Positions 61,701-64,000 of a DNA stretch of 64,000 nt are shown piece after piece. Origin of the DNA: Halictus rubicundus (taxonomy: Eukaryota > Arthropoda > Insecta > Hymenoptera > Halictidae). Location: assembly GCF_050948215.1 (NCBI RefSeq), contig NC_135158.1, forward strand, positions 11,455,822-11,519,821, in the 5' to 3' direction. Every line of letters begins with the position of its first letter. Positions within the stretch are counted from its first letter, which is position 1. The notes beneath the pieces were generated by a model. The model saw only the letters and a program-made list of their open reading frames with translations. It was not told the origin of the DNA and made no database searches. A program made the position numbers and the translations under genes.

Positions 61701-62061
61701 GACAGTAATTTTAGTTTTTCTAAAAATATAAGAATTGAAGTGAAATTTCAATGTGAGATTATAATTCATATAATTGAAGTAATGGTTATATCTGTTACTT
61801 CTGTTACGTTGAAAAACAAAACCAATGGGAAATCGTTGTTACAGACAGAGTGTTAACGTAACAATGACACCAACACACGGTTTGTCTTATTTTTTCGTCT
61901 TCCCCTTCATTCTAGTCGTTGAATGTGGCATGTTTCAGATAAATCCCAACCACCTTCTACTAGCGATGAACGTAACCATGTTAAGCCTCATCCTATATTA
62001 ACTCATCAAAAGGCGCCAAAACTGCGCTTTCTCTCTTCTGTAGAATTTAGGCACTCATCAG
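22044..62061 (+). CDS. unc80: unc-80 homolog, NALCN channel complex scaffold (partial at 3' end)
   Basis: UNC80 is a very large cytosolic helical-repeat protein that, with UNC79, holds and regulates the sodium-leak channel NALCN (narrow abdomen in flies), setting neuronal resting excitability and rhythmic behaviour. I could join 45 exons with GT-AG introns and unbroken phase, 9,829 nt or about 3,276 residues, against about 3,260 for human UNC80. The N-terminus contains ALPIPVQMFLWQQLRPFIR, matching the vertebrate LPIQTFLWRQT..F.RPKLGK start. Dozens of later blocks match in order, for example LDVAVLRCLFVSQW, GQWPTWMKS, EEEDFLDE, YQVWPRMEENAH, FKDLKQILRKEQCD, LPSFPRRALEAD, EKPLKAIDFCY and LRRYMNDILPSTEW. 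The start ATG follows an in-frame TAA at 22005. The last exon found ends in phase 1, so coding continues, probably beyond the window. Exons are listed in the segment entries. Confidence 0.95.
22800..26144 (+). other. unc80 intron 2
   Basis: A 3.3 kb intron. Frames near 24000 on both strands and near 25206-25678 have no family resemblance. A CpG-richer patch at about 25400-25547 ends in TTATAG|GTAAGA and could be a noncoding alternative first exon. A short coding read from 25475 would enter exon 3 in the wrong phase. Confidence 0.5.
26145..27052 (+). CDS. unc80: unc80 exons 3-6
   Basis: Exons 26145-26290, 26373-26520, 26626-26857 and 26970-27052 encode about residues 46-248. Exon 3 gives SLEKVLVQNLRNDLTPSL and WHLIQAALPYVLHA, the most conserved N-terminal repeat of the family. 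Exon 4 gives LLYILHWILLDAAEEC, and exon 5 begins LFVYLFAPLCNHLK, equivalent to vertebrate VFLFAPLVHRIK. Introns here are 82-112 bases. Confidence 0.93.
27074..27402. mobile_element. TACAGGGTG miniature element inside unc80 intron 6
   Basis: It starts TACAGGGTGAGTCGCGTAAC and ends in the inverse, ACGTTAGGTGACTCACCCTG. The arms match for about 55 bases, including TTTGCACCTCAAATATCTTT. It occupies 329 of the 444 bases of the intron between exons 6 and 7, leaving intact splice sites on both sides. TA flanks suggest Tc1/mariner-type insertion; it is non-autonomous. Confidence 0.75.
27497..29019 (+). CDS. unc80: unc80 exons 7-12
   Basis: Exons 27497-27580, 27653-27703, 27811-27947, 28045-28302, 28607-28782 and 28859-29019 encode about residues 249-537. 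Exon 10 ends in SFLDVAVLRCLFVSQWQEEG, the counterpart of vertebrate FDVAVLRCLLQPHWSEEG. Exon 11 holds RRRSNSLPIPKIEVS, equivalent to the vertebrate PRPRSSSM segment. Exons 7 and 8 (84 and 51 bases) start and end on codon boundaries, so either or both could be skipped without a frameshift. The rest is polar linker. Confidence 0.9.
29020..30318 (+). other. unc80 intron 12, nothing recognised
   Basis: 1.3 kb of AT-rich sequence between exons 12 and 13. No exon, RNA gene or transposon end with support was found. Confidence 0.5.
30319..34934 (+). CDS. unc80: unc80 exons 13-14
   Basis: Exons 30319-30461 and 34805-34934 encode about residues 537-628, a polar linker (DTHRSLDTGDDHLTR; RIERKQSRFYSQSYTAPNP). 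The split codon AG|G joins them across a 4.3 kb intron. The linker is poorly conserved in the family, so support is mainly phase and splice sites. Confidence 0.82.
32813..33060 (+). promoter_or_regulatory. CpG-rich patch in unc80 intron 13, candidate internal promoter
   Basis: GC content and CpG density rise sharply here within an otherwise AT-rich intron. GCGGGAGG|GTAAGT at 32893 is a near-consensus plus-strand donor. Together they fit an alternative first exon for a shorter unc80 transcript. No transcript evidence is available. Confidence 0.3.
33431..33560. repeat. TACAGGGTG element fragment
   Basis: TACAGGGTGTGGTCGTAAAA resembles the ends at 56104, 57528, 59096 and 61352 but lacks an opposite terminus. 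It abuts the Tc1-like end at 33561. Confidence 0.4.
33561..34170 (+). pseudogene. Tc1-like transposon relic
   Basis: CAGTGGAACCAAAAAGTATG is a Tc1-like terminus, preceded by TA. Downstream, broken plus-strand frames contain fragments reminiscent of Tc1 transposase, such as YPKNPSQDVTSDN and NANFEYRVNNKVHRTM, interrupted by stops and shifts. No opposite terminus was found. The family call is tentative. Confidence 0.35.
34935..36450 (+). other. unc80 intron 14
   Basis: A 1.5 kb intron. It contains the palindromic element at 35916-36176; nothing else is recognised. Confidence 0.5.
35916..36176. mobile_element. Palindromic TACAGGG-type element
   Basis: It begins TACAGGGCGTACCAAAAATA. From about 35974 to 36159 two near-perfect arms of roughly 65 bases, including CCTTTGCGAAAATATTCTCC and its inverse, flank a 50-base spacer. 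The right terminal TACAGGG end is missing, so the copy is truncated. It could form a long hairpin if transcribed within unc80 pre-mRNA. Confidence 0.65.
36451..38609 (+). CDS. unc80: unc80 exons 15-18
   Basis: Exons 36451-36642, 36755-36896, 37056-37427 and 38159-38609 encode about residues 629-1014. Conserved blocks are GDIDLQVVLKAVRSVA, VCENILNLVELLMDMGV, VIRVVKHLGCPNNC, LEFFHAFTGFCVDP and ISLYCDLRQFMTYVKEVH, then GIFRRVILSGIIDSADRP, all in family order. An earlier acceptor at 38123 was rejected because it leads to an in-frame TAG. Confidence 0.93.
38610..39237 (+). other. unc80 intron 18, nothing recognised
   Basis: 628 bases of AT-rich intron without repeats or exons that I can support. 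Confidence 0.5.
39238..40125 (+). CDS. unc80: unc80 exons 19-22
   Basis: Exons 39238-39412, 39486-39663, 39776-39917 and 40016-40125 encode about residues 1014-1216. This is the polar, Ser- and Lys-rich region that follows the first conserved core in all UNC80 proteins, with RKFLFKKRSTSS, DSTDSHESSESPTDGSF and KNPLTKIGFRKSKKK. It is probably disordered and rich in potential phosphorylation sites. All phases agree. Confidence 0.87.
40515..41929 (+). CDS. unc80: unc80 exons 23-26
   Basis: Exons 40515-40705, 40852-41067, 41292-41427 and 41696-41929 encode about residues 1216-1475. Strong family blocks: FEGMQRFSFLLETCQPGSVP, RACLLLECAHFVHLCNKGQW, AGKLFYQWAEAIGARLEELL (across a junction), EDEEEDFLDE, and QCPVALRLVACILLLEVTAF. 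Confidence 0.95.
42274..42549. mobile_element. TACAGGGTG miniature element with nested palindrome
   Basis: CAGGGTGTTG at the left is inverted as CAACACCCTG at the right. Inside, AATGAATATTAAAAAAGATA (about 42419) pairs with its inverse near 42480-42500 around a (TA)n tract, suggesting a second element nested within the first. No coding content. Confidence 0.5.
43717..43956. mobile_element. hAT-like non-autonomous element
   Basis: Ends CAGTGATGTGCAC and, inverted, CAGGGATGGGCAC match at 11 of 13 positions and fit the CAGNG form of hAT termini. The flanking 8-mers ACTTGCGT and ACTTACTT agree at 6 positions, as a decayed 8 bp target duplication would. The left half contains tandem units of about 25 bases (ACAAAGTATTTTGTATTTT), typical of such elements. 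Confidence 0.55.
45265..47212 (+). CDS. unc80: unc80 exons 27-28
   Basis: Exons 45265-45519 and 46639-47212 encode about residues 1475-1750. Exon 27 begins AERKISFVVCEPDN, matching vertebrate ERKISFAGV. Exon 28 contains FPWMKVLVQFSNSLNFYCTH, CHPYCHRRQM and SSRLIKSVRKIYGEKFG, equivalent to the cysteine- and histidine-rich CTHVDYCHPHC region of human UNC80. The TAA seen in an unspliced read of exon 28 lies beyond its donor (ACAA|GTAATC). Confidence 0.94.
45520..46638 (+). other. unc80 intron 27, nothing recognised
   Basis: 1.1 kb of AT-rich intron. No transposon ends or exons supported. Confidence 0.5.
47716..47948. mobile_element. piggyBac-type miniature element, third family
   Basis: TTAACACATTATCTCCGGGC at the left and its inverse at the right (GCCGGTAGATAAAGTGTTAA) with TTAA at both edges. 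233 bp, in unc80 intron 28, abutting the mariner copy that starts a few bases later. Confidence 0.6.
47953..49169 (-). mobile_element. Full-length but decayed mariner element
   Basis: Inverted termini share ACCCATAAGTAATCAATT (left) and its inverse at 49142-49160, next to TA. The 1.2 kb length is usual for mariner. The transposase lies on the minus strand, antisense to unc80, within intron 28. It is clearly dead (see the pseudogene entry). It inserted beside a TTAA miniature element. Confidence 0.88.
48150..49003 (-). pseudogene. Inactive mariner transposase
   Basis: From ATG at 49003 the frame encodes the N-terminal helix-turn-helix pair typical of mariner (HIRHCILFRFHAG, CQSWFRRFAAGDYDLSD and the linker RPRSGRPVEFD). 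An in-frame TGA at 48593-48595 then interrupts it. The first catalytic Asp lies in TGDEKW (48539-48541). The second, in DNARPH (48286-48288), and third, in DYHL (48173-48175), are in other frames. The second and third are 113 bases apart rather than the 105 of a DD34D enzyme, so small indels have broken the catalytic core. Related to SETMAR-type and bee mariners in general form. Confidence 0.88.
49329..50226 (+). CDS. unc80: unc80 exons 29-30
   Basis: Exons 49329-49953 and 50046-50226 encode about residues 1751-2020. Landmarks: PAILKYIKAQVKDVFHAPLA, VLPVAWELLLESNQEVA, FQVLWKLRYQVWPRMEENA, VPPPGIEFTLPSPKIGI and DPPWMPQ, then KKREERENFLITTIPITVQA. This is among the best conserved parts of UNC80. 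Confidence 0.96.
50227..51220 (+). other. unc80 intron 30, nothing recognised
   Basis: About 1 kb. The part at 50280-51000 is somewhat GC-richer in places, but no exon or element end is supported. Confidence 0.45.
51221..53683 (+). CDS. unc80: unc80 exons 31-34
   Basis: Exons 51221-51399, 52492-52740, 52955-53228 and 53376-53683 encode about residues 2020-2356. Blocks: LCSAIVQIIHLLDDAAVSDD, VIWNCLVEDSALFLRYVLER, GIMFKDLKQILRKEQCD, KKIVVHGPQDPD, PVQEDTQF and YVRDYYFFKGRSQFSEIEIV, then MKLPSFPRRALEADLDLY. The exon 33 acceptor was set at 52955 by phase and by the VV..V.G.MFKDL match. Its donor (ACGC|GTTCGT) is weak but required by phase. Confidence 0.94.
51400..52491 (+). other. unc80 intron 31, nothing recognised
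   Basis: 1.1 kb of AT-rich intron without a supported element. The frame at 52239-52583 runs through the exon 32 acceptor in the wrong frame. Confidence 0.45.
53763..54508 (+). CDS. unc80: unc80 exons 35-36
   Basis: Exons 53763-54188 and 54290-54508 encode about residues 2357-2571. Exon 35: HLFLNVLNGAIIIHSEDSCI, GYLLIIPTLLQLYSTH and NRKPFILQMFGSVSTIL. Exon 36: LVKEEKPLKAIDFCYHDE and CVMVIAYAPDSVRGQQML. The intervening 101-base intron contains TTTAACACGTTGACTACCAC, resembling a piggyBac-type element end. Confidence 0.95.
54599..56086 (+). CDS. unc80: unc80 exons 37-40
   Basis: Exons 54599-54744, 54922-55249, 55330-55650 and 55828-56086 encode about residues 2572-2923. Blocks: ITLEAILPCYVQQIQ, EFRRPRDALLNMVGDFVARC, RLADIAYTLLKISPYDPSTM, CRGLRRYMNDILPSTEWSND, LTLILKRLDKTFSKIHKKAF and ENTLLNLLIPLFLRVGTGRK, collinear with human UNC80. 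Confidence 0.95.
56104..56290. repeat. TACAGAG/TACAGGG family fragment in unc80 intron 40
   Basis: Starts TACAGAGTGTTTCCAAAAAT. The core CGCGAGAAAATCGAGTTCAA and GAAGTAGAATTGGCTGGTCA recurs at 57590-57680 and, inverted, in the copies near 59096 and 61352. There is no matching right terminus. Confidence 0.6.
56517..56770. mobile_element. piggyBac-type miniature element with internal duplication
   Basis: TTAACACTTTCACGTCCG at the left is perfectly inverted at the right (CGGACGTGAAAGTGTTAA), with TTAA outermost. Inside, GGTGACACCAACGTGGTGCC occurs twice about 44 bases apart (56536 and 56580). 254 bp; it lies in unc80 intron 40 about 80 bases before the exon 41 acceptor. Confidence 0.8.
56849..58404 (+). 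CDS. unc80: unc80 exons 41-44
   Basis: Exons 56849-57058, 57150-57500, 57719-58000 and 58309-58404 encode about residues 2923-3235. Exon 42 carries ALKIMTICFDTELKTEWPRI, YLWNFIEFVVTHRTALYIQM and LLTDLIHELKDLKEEIEDRR, matching the last conserved helical block of the family. Exons 43-44 are polar tail (KRSLADMHSANEGQPRTQ; RTPAETPISHSTAPQS). Exon 42 ends in the weak donor TTCG|GTTCGT, forced by phase. Confidence 0.92.
57528..57685. repeat. TACAGGGTG family fragment in unc80 intron 42
   Basis: TACAGGGTGTGGCCGGACGG begins a fragment, same orientation as the 56104 copy, that fills about 155 of the 218 bases of this intron. Confidence 0.6.
58463..58665 (+). CDS. unc80: Candidate alternative 3' exon of unc80
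   Basis: Acceptor AATACTTTCAG is followed in the phase required after exon 44 by VRLQASHKCFVVFLSDCKTF and 47 further codons to TAG. A shorter internal exon ending soon after VRLQASHK is possible but its donors are weak. No family match beyond the Arg-rich start; treat as speculative. Confidence 0.25.
59096..59430. repeat. TACAGGG family copy
   Basis: TACAGGGTTCAGATGCGAGG start, then CGATTCTACTTCCTACAAAT and TCTCGAAAACGAAGCGTCAT, which match the 61352 copy and the inverse of the 56104 copy. Lies in unc80 intron 44; no coding content. Confidence 0.55.
61124..61168. repeat. (GT)n microsatellite
   Basis: About 45 bases of interrupted GT repeats with a few GC and TA interruptions, in unc80 intron 44. 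Confidence 0.85.
61259..61323 (+). CDS. unc80: Candidate alternative terminal exon of unc80
   Basis: Acceptor GATCTTCCAG, then in the correct phase ANRKTSIIEATPFSPHSTKT, Thr and TAA. RKTSIIEATP resembles the RSVTFIEAQP stretch in the human UNC80 tail, but the match is short. If used, it would end the protein before the 61939 exon. Confidence 0.3.
61352..61630. repeat. TACAGGGTG family copy
   Basis: TACAGGGTGTCCCAAAATGT start, with CGATTCTACTTCTTACAAAA and ACCTCGAAAACAAAGCCTCT shared with the 59096 copy in the same orientation. The left terminus is clear; the right end is not resolved. Confidence 0.6.
61939..62061 (+). CDS. unc80: unc80 exon 45 (last recognised)
   Basis: Acceptor TGTTTCAG is followed in the phase left by exon 44 by DKSQPPSTSDERNHVKPHPI, then LTHQKAPKLRFLSSVEFRHS and a donor (TCAG|GTAAAT). 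The sequence looks protein-like and fits the polar tail. A competing acceptor at 61914 opens a frame that stops soon. The exon ends in phase 1, so at least one more coding exon must follow. Confidence 0.62.
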
Positions 62062-64000
62062 GTAAATTTCGAGCCCCTATTCTAAGTAAATATTATATAG
62101 TGCACATAATAACGATATCTACGTTAACAGAATTAGAAAAGATTTAAATTAAAAAATATTAATTATTTGAAGTATATTTCTACTGTACATAATATGTATA
62201 AATGATCACGTTCTCGGGATACTTTTAGAAGAAAATTTTGCCAATAATTTATTAAAACCAGTAACTGAATTAAAACTCATAGTCAATAGTAAACGAAATA
62301 GAAGCATTTCAATACGTATTGTATTTTGCTTATTTTCATCATTCTGTGGCATAATATTGTATTAGTTCAATCTATATGAAAAATGTTTATTAACTTTTTT
62401 CCTCCTACTTATAGTTTCCTGAATGTTACTATTCTCAAGCTTGCCTGTCTCACCAGGTTTTTAGGCCGTTACGTACTTCATTGCATTATTTATTTTGTTT
62501 CTTTTTCTGTATTTATTAATCTTTTCAGTTAGATTCAAAACAGAATACTTCTTACACAGACCTTACACAGACATGAATAATTCATTCATTGTCATCAATA
62601 TCATCCTGTTTATTCATTCTGTGTACATACTTATTTAGCCATTATAGTAACTTGCTGTCAGATTAAGTCACAAAACTGCCTTTACATTCTTATCATAAAA
62701 CGGAAATCGTGATGCATATAATTTCTAGGGGAAATTATTTTTATGCTAGGAGTCTACAATAACTATGCCATTGTTAAATGTGGCTTATAACAATTATTGA
62801 AGAACCATATATTTTTTTATCGAAGATTCATCCATGGACAATGTTCTTCTACGGTTTCCTGAATATATTCTATAATTACCAAAAAATCGATCGAAAATTT
62901 ACCTTATAATGTCCAAGGTGAATACAATTAAAAATATACAACAAAATATTTTTTAAATCGTTTAAATTATTACTTTTAAAATGAACTTGAACTTTTGGAA
63001 ATATTATAGCTACATTTAGCAACACTGCTATTGGTTATTCATAAAGAAATATATGTTACATTGGTACAATGATTTTTTCTTCTAAAATATCCTTCATAGA
63101 AAATTCATAAAATTAGTAAAGGAAGTATGGTTGACATTTTTTATTGCTATTTATTTTTTCAAAAATTGTTATAAACGGAAATAATGAACTTCAACAAAAA
63201 TACTATTTAAATATGTCAAATTGCATTAGTATAAAAATTAAAGACCTGATAACTGAATAAAAGTAATTTTATTTGTAAAATAAAAATATATAGATCTCGT
63301 GTGAATTGATTGATGAAGATATCGATGTTATTTGTATTTTTTTCCATTGTTACGTTGCATAATGCATCAATTTTTCATTTGGAACGGCAATTAATTCTAA
63401 AAAGTCATTTTCGTTCATAACGATTGTCAACAACAACAATGTTTGTGCATAACGATATGTCTATGACACTATCAGATAAAAATGTATATATTCATTATTA
63501 TAATTCACTTGATAGTATTTCATATTTTCATCGCACAGTATTGAATATATGTATATATTTTAAAAGTACAATTTAGTGTTATAAAACGGGGCACTACTGC
63601 ACACAATCCAAACAAAGTTGTCTTGTTTAACATTCGTATTTCTATATATGTATATTATGATAATGTATTCTAATAACACGAAAGCACTGTATTTCCTGTT
63701 AAATATTTTGCGAAATAGGTATAAGACTTATTGGCATGTATTAATTACATTCCTCGATCACTATCATCATTACATCGTATTTCATTTAATTTTTGTTAAA
63801 AACGTCGATTCTTCACCTTTTCAAGTAATACGTATGATACATTTTTATTGCAACCAAGTTAAATATTTCAAAAGAAGATTGACTTAAAAATGTAAACTTA
63901 CGTTGCTTTAACCGGCAACGATAAATAAAACAGCATGCTCCCTTTTTTGTCAATCTAGTTATCTTGCATAATTTTCAATTTTACTTAATTAATAATAATA
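62062..64000. other. AT-rich, probably unc80 intron; nothing recognised
   Basis: About 1.9 kb of very AT-rich sequence. An acceptor-like ATACTTTTAG at 62220-62229 opens a short frame in the right phase, but its residues look like noise. The 3' end of unc80 is most likely beyond 64000. Confidence 0.45.

Larger units (their letters stand above)
58405..61938 (+). other. unc80 intron 44
   Basis: A 3.5 kb intron in the tail region. It contains two candidate alternative terminal exons (58463-58665 and 61259-61323), two TACAGGGTG family copies and a (GT)n tract. The rest is AT-rich with nothing recognised. Confidence 0.5.

Noticed and set aside
61914..62000. Acceptor TTCATTCTAG before unc80 exon 45
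   Set aside because: Better pyrimidine tract, but the resulting frame ends at a stop after about 27 residues and lacks the RFLSSVEFRHSSG segment; kept only as a possible minor site.

Overview
The window is nuclear DNA from an insect, most likely an aculeate hymenopteran (bee or ant type). The grounds are protein-level matches to insect genes, an AT-rich background with local CpG-rich promoter-like patches, short GT-AG introns, and many small TTAA-flanked (piggyBac-type) and TACAGGGTG-type non-autonomous transposons. The species cannot be fixed from the sequence alone. All homology statements come from reading translations against remembered family features; no search was run.

Layout. Positions 1-11 kb contain no convincing coding exon. 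They hold several miniature transposons (2416-2654, 5501-5750, 7582-7830, 8048-8287, 10101-10303), an unexplained pair of diverged repeats (about 6210-6375 and 6616-6800), and a CpG-rich patch ending in a good splice donor at 7475. Next comes Mlc1, the muscle myosin alkali (essential) light chain, on the minus strand. It has five coding exons between 13975 and 11066, and its start codon stands alone at the end of the first one. Minus-strand 16510-15109 is a three-exon gene for a 313-residue protein of unknown family. Its N-terminus carries an amphipathic helix that closely resembles the protein kinase A RII-binding helix of A-kinase anchoring proteins. Divergent from it, across about 540 bp, is an intronless plus-strand gene (17051-19783) for a 910-residue, largely polar protein that I do not recognise.

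The remainder, 22044 to at least 62061, is one large plus-strand gene, unc80, the scaffold subunit of the NALCN / narrow abdomen sodium-leak channel complex. I could thread 45 coding exons (about 3,276 residues) with intact reading phase at every junction; the last exon or exons probably lie beyond the window. Its introns carry most of the remaining transposon material: a decayed full-length mariner (47953-49169), a hAT-like element, TTAA miniature elements, a Tc1-like relic, and several copies of a TACAGGGTG family, some of which make up most of a short intron.

Functionally, Mlc1 serves muscle contraction and unc80 serves neuronal resting excitability. The putative kinase-anchoring protein and its divergent partner are the least understood part of the window. 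There is no evidence that the four genes act together.
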